The notes under the pieces were generated by a model, which saw only the letters and a list, made by a program, of their open reading frames with translations, did no database searches and was not told where the DNA came from. A DNA stretch of 64,000 nucleotides, taken from NCBI RefSeq assembly GCF_035916755.1, contig NZ_JAYWIX010000008.1, forward strand, positions 1 to 64,000, in the 5' to 3' direction. This DNA is from Rothia sp035916755. Lineage in GTDB: Bacteria; Actinomycetota; Actinomycetes; Actinomycetales; Micrococcaceae. Positions within the stretch are counted from its first letter, which is position 1; every line of letters begins with the position of its first letter. This document shows, one piece after another, positions 24,879-32,371 of this stretch. The translations under genes and the position numbers were made by a program.

Positions 24879-26360
24879 CTAGCGGATACCCGCCATCTTC
24901 TTCACAATCCAGCCATTGAGTGCCCAGAGGGCCACACCGATACCGATGGTTACAACACCCAGCGTGGTGAAGTAGGCGACCTCGGTCTCGAGTGAGTAGA
25001 ACTGACCCAGCCAGCCGGCCAGTACAGTACCCAGGGAGATGGAGGTGAAATAGAGCGCTACCATTGCTACACGATGCTTCTCGGGAGCCAGCTTAGTTGC
25101 TAGAGAAGACCCTACCGGTGAGATAGAGAGCTCACCCATGGTGCAGATAAAGAGAATCAGCACAATCCACATGAAATTCACATTGGTGTTGCCCGCCTGG
25201 GTCAGGAAGATGAGGAAGGCGATACCGATAAGAATAAGAGCGATAGCGAATTTGACCGGGGTCGTGGGCTGACGATCGCCAAGCTTAGTCCACATGGCCG
25301 TGAAAACAGCACCGAAGATGATGATGAACACCGGGTTGATGGAGTTCATGAACTCGGGAGTGAGCTGTAGACCCAAGATATTCCAGTTGATACGTGACTC
25401 TGAGTAGACAGCCAATACGGTGAACTGCTGCTGGAAGAGAGCCCAGAAGGCCACGTTACCGATAAACATGGGAATGAAGGAGACTACACGAGAGTGCTCT
25501 TCGGAGGTCGTGAGCTTAGAGGTCAGCAAAGTGTAGAACAGCAGGGCGGCGCAGACCGCTACGGTGCACATAACCCAGGTTGCGAGGTTGGCGGGGTTGA
25601 TGAGACCGGTAAAGACCAGAACCAGAATAATCGCAATGATAGCTACAGCCGCAAGGGAGTAGTTACGCTTCTCGTTGGTTGACAGCGGCTGTGACAGCTG
25701 GTGGACGGACTCAGGCAGATTCTTGCGGGTTAGTGAGTACTGGATGAGACCAGCGGCCATACCCAAAGCAGCCAGACCAAAACCAACGTGGAAGCCGTAG
25801 TTTTCGCGCAGAATACCGGTGAGCATGGGGCCGAGAAGAGCGCCAATATTCACACCGATGTAGAAAATAGTGAAGCCACCGTCACGGCGGGCGTCGGTCT
25901 TGCTGTAGAGCGAGCCGACGAGCACAGATGCGTTGGTTTTAAGGCCGCCAGAGCCAATGGCAACCAGCACCAGACCCGCGATAACACCGGCAGCACCGGG
26001 CAGAATCGCCAGAGCGATATGACCTGCCATGATGGCCCAGGCCGAGTAGTAGAGGGTGCGCTCGGGACCGAGCACTCGGTCACCCAGGAAGCCACCTACC
26101 ACTGCCATGAGGTAGACCATGCCACCGTAGGCGCCCATAACACCAGCGGCTGATGCCTCGCTGAGTAGGCCTAGACCTCCGCGGTCAGCCTCCCAGTAGA
26201 GGTAGTAGAGCATGATGACCTGCATGCCGTAGAAAGAGAAACGCTCCCAGAGCTCTACGGAGAAAAGGTTAGCCAGCATGCGGGGGTGGCCAAAGAAACC
26301 CCGGTCATTGGTTGAAGTATCTGCTGGTTTCGGCGGTGTCGCCGCGGGCAGAGTAGACAT
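24879..26360 (-). CDS. Proton-dependent oligopeptide transporter (POT family)
   Basis: The 493-residue protein with about 14 helices imports di- and tripeptides with protons. It has the POT signatures SVELWERFSFYGMQVIMLYYL (the ExxER-type motif near residue 35), VGGFLGDRVLG and PTR2 motif FYIGVNIGALLGPMLTG. The wording is closest to DtpT/YclF-type carriers. The coding sequence is somewhat lower in GC at third positions than its neighbours. It is divergent from the rhodanese gene; the 179-base gap between them holds both promoters. Confidence 0.88.
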   Translation of the reverse strand: MSTLPAATPPKPADTSTNDRGFFGHPRMLANLFSVELWERFSFYGMQVIMLYYLYWEADRGGLGLLSEASAAGVMGAYGGMVYLMAVVGGFLGDRVLGPERTLYYSAWAIMAGHIALAILPGAAGVIAGLVLVAIGSGGLKTNASVLVGSLYSKTDARRDGGFTIFYIGVNIGALLGPMLTGILRENYGFHVGFGLAALGMAAGLIQYSLTRKNLPESVHQLSQPLSTNEKRNYSLAAVAIIAIILVLVFTGLINPANLATWVMCTVAVCAALLFYTLLTSKLTTSEEHSRVVSFIPMFIGNVAFWALFQQQFTVLAVYSESRINWNILGLQLTPEFMNSINPVFIIIFGAVFTAMWTKLGDRQPTTPVKFAIALILIGIAFLIFLTQAGNTNVNFMWIVLILFICTMGELSISPVGSSLATKLAPEKHRVAMVALYFTSISLGTVLAGWLGQFYSLETEVAYFTTLGVVTIGIGVALWALNGWIVKKMAGIR

Positions 26361-26539
26361 ATCGACTCACTTATATAGATAGGAAAACCGCGTGTGCACG
26401 GTATCTGTTCGGTAGGTAACGATACTCTTCTCAGCTGGCTTAGTTAAACCCATCAGTCACTTTTCTTTAGGTTTAGGCTGCGGGCTATTAGAGTTAGTGG
26501 CGACAGCACTTAGATATTTTTATCGTGAAGGAGACTCTT

Positions 26540-26869
26540 ATGAATGACGATTTACGCCAGGTAACCGTTGATGAAATTCCCGCAGGCGCCAAAATCCTTG
26601 ATGTGCGTGAAGACTACGAGTGGGTAGAAGGCCACATCGAAGGTGCCCAGCACATTCCCCTGGGGGAGGTGCCCGAACGCTACGGCGAAGTTCCCCTCGA
26701 CGAGGACGTCTACGTCATCTGCCGCGCCGGTGGCCGCTCCCTGCGCGCTGCCGCCTACCTCACCCAGTATGGCTTCGACGCTATTAACGTCATCGGCGGT
26801 ATGGGTGCCTGGCAGGATGCCGAAAAGCCCATGGTCTCAGAAAACGGCGAAACCCCGCAGGTTCGCTAA
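26540..26869 (+). CDS. Rhodanese-domain protein
   Basis: The 109 residues form a single rhodanese domain with ILDVREDYEWVEGHIEGAQHIPLGE and the active-site loop VICRAGGRS, where Cys ~64 would carry the sulphur. Single-domain rhodaneses move sulphur to cyanide, thiols or biosynthetic acceptors; the partner is unknown. ATG 26540 was chosen since GAAGGAGA precedes it by 5-6 bases and the GTG at 26525 lies before this site. Confidence 0.88.
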   Translation: MNDDLRQVTVDEIPAGAKILDVREDYEWVEGHIEGAQHIPLGEVPERYGEVPLDEDVYVICRAGGRSLRAAAYLTQYGFDAINVIGGMGAWQDAEKPMVSENGETPQVR

Positions 26870-26889
26870 CTTAAGAGGGTGAGGCTGCA

Positions 26890-26949
26890 GTTTTACCTGC
26901 GCAAGCCACCCTGAACGCCAGCCCCGAGCCAGGCTTGCGCAGGTAAAAC
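26890..26949. terminator. 18-bp inverted repeat after the rhodanese gene
   Basis: GTTTTACCTGCGCAAGCC (26890-26907) and GGCTTGCGCAGGTAAAAC (26932-26949) are exact complements with a 24-base loop. A-T rich outer ends suggest a terminator; it lies just before the pabB promoter. Confidence 0.65.
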
Positions 26950-26964
26950 CTTGGCCTGTCTCGT

Positions 26965-26970
26965 TACAAT
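26965..26970 (+). promoter_or_regulatory. -10 box of leaderless pabB
   Basis: TACAAT ends six bases before the GTG at 26977. Confidence 0.5.
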
Positions 26971-26976
26971 AAGTCG

Positions 26977-28401
26977 GTGACCTCTCTAACCTGTCGTGCC
27001 CTGAACTTTCCAGTAGAACCCGCCGCCGCCTTTCCCGTGCTGGCTGGCGGTTCTTCGTATGCTTTTTGGCTGGATTCAGCCCGTGACGAGTCGTCCATGT
27101 CCCGCTACTCCTACCTGGGTGCTCCCTTGGGTGGGGGAGTGCTGCGCTACGCGCAGCCGGGGCAGGTTGATGTGCTCGATGTGAGCGGACGCCCGCACCA
27201 GGTTTATCGCGACAGTATCTGGCAGGTGCTCCCTGGCTTCCTGGAATCTGCGCCCCGCCCCGAACTCAGCGAGGGTCAGGACGCCCCGCCCGCCGACGTC
27301 CTGCTGGGCGGCTATGTGGGGTTTATGGGCTACGAGGCCCACGCCGACCTAGAGGTCACCGCTTTCCACAGCGAACACCCCCAGCGGGTGGCCCGCACCC
27401 CCGACGCCCTCTGGATACCCGCAACCCACTACCTCATCTACGAGCACGATAGCGGGAGAGCCTGGCTGGTTGGGCCCGCTGACTGGGTTGAAGAGACCGC
27501 GCAAAAAATGCTTAAAACCAGCTCTTCACCTGAATCTATAGCCGAATCAGAATATGTTTCGCGGGTAGTTTTACCCGACTTCCCCCTGCCTGACCGCGAC
27601 CGTTACCTGGCCGCTATTGCTACCGCCCAGGCTGAGATCACTGAGGGTAACAGCTACGAGGTCTGCCTGACCGCTGAAACCTCCGTGCAGATGCCTACCC
27701 CGCTGGGCGCCGATGAACTTCTGAGCCTCTATCTGGCCCAGCGCCAGGCCAATGCTGCCCCCTACGCGGCTTTCCTACGATGCGATGACTTTACGGTGCT
27801 CTCGTCCTCGCCCGAAAAATTTCTGACCGTCACCGCTGAGGGCCGCGCCGAAGCCAAGCCCATCAAGGGCACTGCGCCGCGGGGCGCGTCCGCTCATGAA
27901 GACGCCCAGGCAGCCGCCTGGCTTGCCAACGACCTCAAAACCCGCGCCGAAAACCTCATGATTGTGGATTTGCTCCGTAACGATCTCTCCCTGGTCTCCC
28001 ACCCCGAGAGCGTGCGGGTGCCGGTGCTGATGGGGGTGGAGTCCTACTCGACTGTGCACCAGCTGGTCTCGACCATCGTCTCCCAGCTGCGTCCGGGCAT
28101 CACTGCCCTGGATGCGGTCGCTGCCTGCTTCCCCGGCGGCTCCATGACAGGGGCGCCCAAGGCCGCCACCATGGCCATTATCGACCGGCTTGAGGGCCGG
28201 GCCCGCGGGGTTTACTCCGGTGCCCTGGGTTACCTGGGAGCGGACGGCTCAGCCGCCCTCTCCATTGTCATCAGGACGCTGGTGGCCCACTCGGACGGCC
28301 TGATCACCCTGGCAGCCGGCGGGGCAATCGTCGCTGACTCCGACCCGGCCGCCGAATATGACGAGATGGTCACCAAGCTTCGGGCGGCTGTGCCCAGGTA
28401 A
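26977..28401 (+). CDS. pabB: Aminodeoxychorismate synthase component I
   Basis: The 474-residue chorismate-using enzyme makes 4-amino-4-deoxychorismate for folate, with ammonia supplied by PabA. It has an N-terminal Anth_synt_I_N part (YSYLGAPLG) and the C-terminal chorismate fold: ITEGNSYEVCLT, AKPIKGTAPRG with the catalytic Lys, ENLMIVDLLRNDLS, and FPGGSMTGAPK. PIKGT, not the PIAGT seen in TrpE, supports PabB over anthranilate synthase. A pabA or pabC is not next to it. The start is a leaderless GTG. Confidence 0.86.
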   Translation: MTSLTCRALNFPVEPAAAFPVLAGGSSYAFWLDSARDESSMSRYSYLGAPLGGGVLRYAQPGQVDVLDVSGRPHQVYRDSIWQVLPGFLESAPRPELSEGQDAPPADVLLGGYVGFMGYEAHADLEVTAFHSEHPQRVARTPDALWIPATHYLIYEHDSGRAWLVGPADWVEETAQKMLKTSSSPESIAESEYVSRVVLPDFPLPDRDRYLAAIATAQAEITEGNSYEVCLTAETSVQMPTPLGADELLSLYLAQRQANAAPYAAFLRCDDFTVLSSSPEKFLTVTAEGRAEAKPIKGTAPRGASAHEDAQAAAWLANDLKTRAENLMIVDLLRNDLSLVSHPESVRVPVLMGVESYSTVHQLVSTIVSQLRPGITALDAVAACFPGGSMTGAPKAATMAIIDRLEGRARGVYSGALGYLGADGSAALSIVIRTLVAHSDGLITLAAGGAIVADSDPAAEYDEMVTKLRAAVPR

Positions 28402-28445
28402 TGCCTGGTAGGGGCTGCGATAAGGTAAATAGCCCTGTGAGCTGT

Positions 28446-28480
28446 GGGGGTAGGCGGAAGCCTGCCCCTCTTTTTTTAAA
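28446..28480 (+). terminator. Terminator of pabB
   Basis: GGGGTAGGC pairs with GCCTGCCCC around GGAA and is followed by TCTTTTTTT. Confidence 0.85.
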
Positions 28481-28487
28481 AAAACTC

Positions 28488-28516
28488 TTGCGCTTCCTCG
28501 GTATGCAACTTAGGTT
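28488..28516 (+). promoter_or_regulatory. Promoter of the GntR-ABC operon
   Basis: TTGCGC (28488-28493), 17-base spacer, TAGGTT (28511-28516). A start near 28523 would give a ~65-base leader containing the palindromes described below. Confidence 0.55.
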
Positions 28517-28563
28517 AATTACATGAGTAACTAACCAACTAACCTGCCCGTTGGGCAGGTTAG
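28513..28563 (+). promoter_or_regulatory. Two adjacent palindromes, candidate GntR operators
   Basis: Palindrome 1 is GGTTAATTAC-ATGA-GTAACTAACC (28513-28536; nine of ten pairs) and covers the -10 and start site. Palindrome 2 is CTAACCTGCCC-GTT-GGGCAGGTTAG (28539-28563; all eleven pairs). YtrA-type regulators bind palindromes over their own promoter, so these are natural sites for self-repression. Palindrome 2 could also act as an RNA hairpin. Confidence 0.6.
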
Positions 28564-28587
28564 GTAACCACACAGAAGGAGGTGCTC

Positions 28588-29004
28588 ATGCTGACCGGTG
28601 ACAAACCGATCTTCCAACAAATTGCAGACCATATCAGCGGCGAAATTCTGGCAGGAACATATGCCGAAGAAAGCCAGGTTCCCTCCACCAACGAATTCGC
28701 CCTTTTCTACCGAATCAACCCTGCAACTGCCGGTAAAGGCGTCAACCTCCTGGTCGACCAGGGCGTTCTCTACAAGAAACGAGGTATAGGTATGTTTGTG
28801 GCAACGGGGGCACAAGACATTCTGCGCACTAACCGGCGGCGCGACTTCATTGCCGGTTACATCACCCCGCTCATTGATGAGGCCCGTACCCTGGGCATGA
28901 GTCAGGACGAGGTTCTCTCGGCCCTCCGTGCTGGGTTTAAGGCCGATGGGGTCGGGGGAGTAAAGGCCCAACTGGATTCGGGTGGAAGCGGTGAGCAGGC
29001 ATGA
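28588..29004 (+). CDS. GntR-family regulator, YtrA type
   Basis: The 138-residue protein has a GntR winged helix (FQQIADHISGEILAGTY ... VPSTNEFALFYRINPATAGKGVNLLVDQGVLYKKRGIGMFV, ~8-70) and only a short C-terminal helical region for dimerisation, typical of YtrA. ATG 28588 follows the strong site AGAAGGAGG by five bases. The next gene overlaps by four bases. In Bacillus the YtrA operon responds to cell-wall antibiotics; whether that holds here is inference. Confidence 0.87.
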   Translation: MLTGDKPIFQQIADHISGEILAGTYAEESQVPSTNEFALFYRINPATAGKGVNLLVDQGVLYKKRGIGMFVATGAQDILRTNRRRDFIAGYITPLIDEARTLGMSQDEVLSALRAGFKADGVGGVKAQLDSGGSGEQA

Positions 29005-29915
29005 CGGTAGTAGCGCGCGCTCAGGGCCTCACCAAAAAATACGGCTCCGCCCAGGCCCTCACAAACATCAACCTCACCCTTGAAGAAGGGCTTATCTACG
29101 GTCTGGCCGGGCGAAATGGCTCCGGTAAGACCACCTTGCTCGCTGCTCTCGTTAGGCAGGTCATTCCAACACGCGGCTCTATTGAACTCTTTGGCGCTAA
29201 GCCGAGTGGGCGCGTCCTTGCCCGCACCCACTTTCAACGCACCCATCTGGCCTACCCTGACGGACTGAAAGTGCGGGACGTCCTGAGACTGGCAAGCCTG
29301 GCGTATCCGGCCTGGGATGAAACCCTGGCTGATACCCTCATCAAGGACTTCGCCCTCAACCCTGCGGCCAAGGCTCGCAAGCTGTCCGATGGGCAGGCGT
29401 CCGCTCTGGGAATCACCGTTGCTCTCGCCAGTCGGGCAGAACTTACTCTCATGGACGAACCTTACTCCGGCCTGGACCCTGTTGCCCGCGCCATTTTCTA
29501 TGACCGGCTCCTAGCTGACTTTGCCCTCAACCCACGCACCATCGTCCTCTCCACCCACCTGCTCAATGAAATTGCGCCCTTGCTAGACCGAGTGCTGATG
29601 CTACGTGACGGTGCCCTCGTACTCGACGGGTCCCACGATGAGGCTGCCACCAGCGCCCATGAAATTGCCGGTAGCCAAGACGCTATCAACGTCTACCTAG
29701 CCCGTACTGGACTGGCGGACGCCGTTGCCCGGCAGCGCGCAATCGGCTCGCTAGTCACAGCCCTGCTCGCTGCCCCGCTCACTGAAACGAACGAACAACT
29801 TGCGGACGCGCTCGGGGTTCACATTCAACCCGTCAGCCTGCAGGACTCCCTGGCCGTACACAGCGACGCCACCTACTCACCCTTACTTGAGCCCCAAGGA
29901 GGTCGCCATGACTAG
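29001..29915 (+). CDS. ABC transporter ATP-binding protein of the GntR operon
   Basis: The 304-residue ATPase has Walker A GRNGSGKTT (~40-48), a Q-loop, Walker B LTLMDEPYSGLDPVAR and switch His in LSTHLLNEI. The signature motif reads LSDGQASALG where LSGGQ is usual, so it is degenerate but keeps Ser, Gly and Gln. About 80 residues follow the ATPase domain. ATG overlaps the regulator stop (ATGA). With the next gene it forms an exporter of YtrB/YtrCD style. Confidence 0.85.
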   Translation: MTVVARAQGLTKKYGSAQALTNINLTLEEGLIYGLAGRNGSGKTTLLAALVRQVIPTRGSIELFGAKPSGRVLARTHFQRTHLAYPDGLKVRDVLRLASLAYPAWDETLADTLIKDFALNPAAKARKLSDGQASALGITVALASRAELTLMDEPYSGLDPVARAIFYDRLLADFALNPRTIVLSTHLLNEIAPLLDRVLMLRDGALVLDGSHDEAATSAHEIAGSQDAINVYLARTGLADAVARQRAIGSLVTALLAAPLTETNEQLADALGVHIQPVSLQDSLAVHSDATYSPLLEPQGGRHD

Positions 29916-30840
29916 CACACTTCACGCTGAGCCCCTCTACCCAGCTCTACCGGGAACACAGCCCATCCGTACCGGGGGAGGTGCTCGTACCGTCTTCCGT
30001 ATGCTCCTGAGCGAACGGACTACCAGCACTCTGCTTCCCCTGCTCCTGCCGCCCGGTGTTGCGGTACTTATGCTGGGACTCGCTTGGGTCCATGCGGTTC
30101 TGACCGGCCACTCGCTGGCGGACTACAGCGGCTTCATTAACCACAATTCTATGCAGGTCATTATCCTGCCCCTGGTTCTGGGTGCGACTATGCTCCTCAG
30201 CTACCGGTCACATGCCCGGCTCATACTGGGGATGGGGCTAGGGCGCTGGGACTACTTCCGTGGTTACCTCTCCTTAGCCCTCTATCGGGCAGCTCTTGCC
30301 ACATTGGTCTACGCTGTGACCCTTACCCTCGAATTGCTGAACAAGGGCTATGGGCGCGGGTGGCAGGTATTCAACCAGGACTTCGATACCTGGCTCTTTG
30401 CCTTTGATAAGACCTACAGCACCCTGGGGCGGGCGTATGCGGTAACAGATTACCTAGCTACCTGGTTTATCGTCCTGCTGGCTGTGCAGGTAGCAGCCCT
30501 CTTTATTGCCATAGTCTCCCTGCGCTGGGGTTCTCTGGCGATGAGCCTGATGCTGTGTGTAGTGGTCCTGCTCATCTTCAACATTTCCCGTCAACTCTTC
30601 GGTGCCACTGCCTGGGATATGGGAATTGGCACCCTCTGGGGTCAGTTCCATTCCCATGACGTTACCTACAACGTCTGGGAGTTAGCTGCAGCTCAGGGGG
30701 GAGTTGCTGACCAGGATATCTCTGTATCTGATTATCCTCCCCTTGATCTGATCGTGTGGAAGTACGGTTTGCTCGTATTCCCCCTCTGTGCCGCCTACCT
30801 ACTCTCAGCTATGAGCTGGGCCCGAGCGTCCCTACGCTAA
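29908..30840 (+). CDS. ABC transporter permease of the GntR operon
   Basis: The 310-residue protein has about six predicted helices (for example LLPLLLPPGVAVLMLGLAWV, QVIILPLVLGATMLL, AALATLVYAVTLTLELL, TWFIVLLAVQVAALFIAIV, SLMLCVVVLLIF, LLVFPLCAAYLLSAMSW) with an outside loop between helices 5 and 6. It has no strong family motif, as usual for ABC-2-like permeases. ATG 29908 has AAGGAGG and overlaps the ATPase gene by eight bases; upstream in-frame starts lie inside that gene. Confidence 0.75.
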   Translation: MTSTLHAEPLYPALPGTQPIRTGGGARTVFRMLLSERTTSTLLPLLLPPGVAVLMLGLAWVHAVLTGHSLADYSGFINHNSMQVIILPLVLGATMLLSYRSHARLILGMGLGRWDYFRGYLSLALYRAALATLVYAVTLTLELLNKGYGRGWQVFNQDFDTWLFAFDKTYSTLGRAYAVTDYLATWFIVLLAVQVAALFIAIVSLRWGSLAMSLMLCVVVLLIFNISRQLFGATAWDMGIGTLWGQFHSHDVTYNVWELAAAQGGVADQDISVSDYPPLDLIVWKYGLLVFPLCAAYLLSAMSWARASLR

Positions 30841-30863
30841 CCTGCTCTGCCTGCTACCCCCTA

Positions 30864-30908
30864 AAAAGTGCAAGTGCCTGTCACTTTTCGCGGGGCACTT
30901 GCACTTTT
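30864..30908 (+). terminator. AAAAGTGC hairpin, intact copy
   Basis: AAAAGTGCAAGTGCC (30864-30878) and GGCACTTGCACTTTT (30894-30908) are exact complements with a 15-base loop that repeats CACTTTTCGCGGGG. It probably ends the GntR-ABC message. Confidence 0.75.
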
Positions 30909-30934
30909 CGCGGGGTAAATATCTGCCGGTCTAC

Positions 30935-30940
30935 TAGACT
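30935..30940 (+). promoter_or_regulatory. -10 box of leaderless pyrE
   Basis: TAGACT ends seven bases before ATG 30948. Confidence 0.5.
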
Positions 30941-30947
30941 AAAAGGT

Positions 30948-31529
30948 ATGACTAACCTCTCCACCACCCTCCCCATCGAAGAAGCCCGCGAACGTCTGCG
31001 CGAGCTCATCAGCGAACTGGCCGTCGTGCGCGGCAAGGTCACCCTGGCCTCCGGTAAGGAAGCCGACTACTACGTCGACCTGCGCCGCGTCACCCTGCAC
31101 CACGAGGCCTCCCGTCTGGTCGGCCAGGTCATGCTCGACCTGCTCGACTCAGCCGGAATCGAATTTGATGCCGCCGGCGGCCTGACCATGGGCGCCGACC
31201 CCGTCGGTCACGCCATCATGCGCACCGCAGGCGACCAGGGCCGTGCCATCGACACCTTCGTGGTACGTAAGGCTCAGAAGTCCTACGGCATGGGCCGTCA
31301 GGTTGAGGGCCCCTCAGTGGAAGGACGCCGCGTGGTAGCTGTCGAGGACACCTCCACCACCGGCGGCTCCGCTCTCACCGCCGTCGAAGCCCTGCGTAAG
31401 GCTGGCGCTGAGGTTGTAGCTGTTGCCGTTATCGTTGACCGCGCAACCGGCGCCAAGGAGCATATCGAAGAGGTCGCGGGCGTGCCCTGCCTCTACGCCT
31501 ACTCCAAGACCGACCTGGGCCTGGACTAA
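30948..31529 (+). CDS. pyrE: Orotate phosphoribosyltransferase
   Basis: The 193-residue enzyme joins orotate and PRPP to OMP in pyrimidine synthesis. It has VTLASGKEADYYVDLRRVTL and the PRPP loop RRVVAVEDTSTTGGSALTAV (~125-144) with the Asp-Thr-Ser-Thr-Thr-Gly-Gly core. The longer reading from 30756 lies inside the permease gene. The message seems leaderless and runs on into the methylase, whose GTG directly follows the stop. Confidence 0.93.
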   Translation: MTNLSTTLPIEEARERLRELISELAVVRGKVTLASGKEADYYVDLRRVTLHHEASRLVGQVMLDLLDSAGIEFDAAGGLTMGADPVGHAIMRTAGDQGRAIDTFVVRKAQKSYGMGRQVEGPSVEGRRVVAVEDTSTTGGSALTAVEALRKAGAEVVAVAVIVDRATGAKEHIEEVAGVPCLYAYSKTDLGLD

Positions 31530-32186
31530 GTGGCAGACCTAGAAGCAACTGAGCCCGAAACCGAGAGCCCGGAGCGGGAAATCGGCGTTGGCCCCTGGGA
31601 AGGCGAATGGCCAGAAGGTGACCACTGGGACCCTGAGCTGCTGCGCGAGGGCGACCGCCGCAACGTCCTTGACCATTACCGCTACTGGACCATGGACGCT
31701 ATCATCGCCGATCTCGACACCCGCCGCCACTCCTTCCACGTAGCCATCGAAAACTGGCAGCACGATCTCAATATCGGCACCGTGGTGCGCACTGCTAACG
31801 CCTTTCTGGCGAAAGAAGTGCACATTATCGGTAAGCGCCGCTGGAACCGCCGCGGGGCCATGGTGACCGACCGCTATCAGCACGTACGCCACCACCCTAC
31901 CGTCGAAGACTTCGTGACCTGGGCAAAGGGGGAGGGGCTTGCCATCATCGGCATCGACATCTTCCCCGACTCCAAGCAGCTCGAAACCTATGACCTGCCC
32001 AAGGACTGCGTGCTGGTCTTTGGTCAGGAGGGGCCCGGCCTGTCAGAGGAGATTCATGCGGCAGCCGAGGCAACCCTGTCTATCGAGCAGTACGGCTCCA
32101 CTCGCTCCATGAACGCCGCAACCGCCGCTGGTATTGCCATGCACGCCTGGATTCGCCGTCACGAGTTCGGCCAGCGCGTCAGCTAG
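31530..32186 (+). CDS. TrmH/SpoU-family RNA methyltransferase
   Basis: The 218-residue SPOUT enzyme methylates a ribose 2'-OH in tRNA or rRNA using SAM. The three SpoU motifs are present: NIGTVVRTANAFLAKEVHIIG (motif 1, ~78-98), VLVFGQEGPGLS (motif 2, ~165-176) and IEQYGSTRSMNAATAAGIAMH (motif 3). The GTG start is immediately after the pyrE TAA. The N-terminal 40 residues are acidic and variable. The position it modifies is unknown. Pairing with pyrE is common in actinobacteria. Confidence 0.86.
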   Translation: MADLEATEPETESPEREIGVGPWEGEWPEGDHWDPELLREGDRRNVLDHYRYWTMDAIIADLDTRRHSFHVAIENWQHDLNIGTVVRTANAFLAKEVHIIGKRRWNRRGAMVTDRYQHVRHHPTVEDFVTWAKGEGLAIIGIDIFPDSKQLETYDLPKDCVLVFGQEGPGLSEEIHAAAEATLSIEQYGSTRSMNAATAAGIAMHAWIRRHEFGQRVS

Positions 32187-32193
32187 ACCTGGG

Positions 32194-32221
32194 AGCGGAC
32201 GCCTGCCCACCGGCGTCCGCT
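32194..32221. terminator. GGACGCC hairpin after the methylase
   Basis: AGCGGACGCC (32194-32203) and GGCGTCCGCT (32212-32221) are exact complements with an 8-base loop. No T-tract follows. Confidence 0.5.
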
Positions 32222-32327
32222 GGTGGTGAGCGTCTATAAGAATCGCGGAGTGCCCACATATTTCGTGAGCACTTGCATTTCTGCAAAAAATTCCCCCTGA
32301 AGTATTTTATTCATGTACTAACGGGTC

Positions 32328-32333
32328 TAGAAT
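32328..32333 (+). promoter_or_regulatory. Probable -10 box of the MFS gene
   Basis: TAGAAT 39 bases before the ATG at 32372 fits the consensus. Confidence 0.45.
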
Positions 32334-32371
32334 GGCTCTGTACGCTAAAGACGAGAGCAAAGAGGCGCAGC

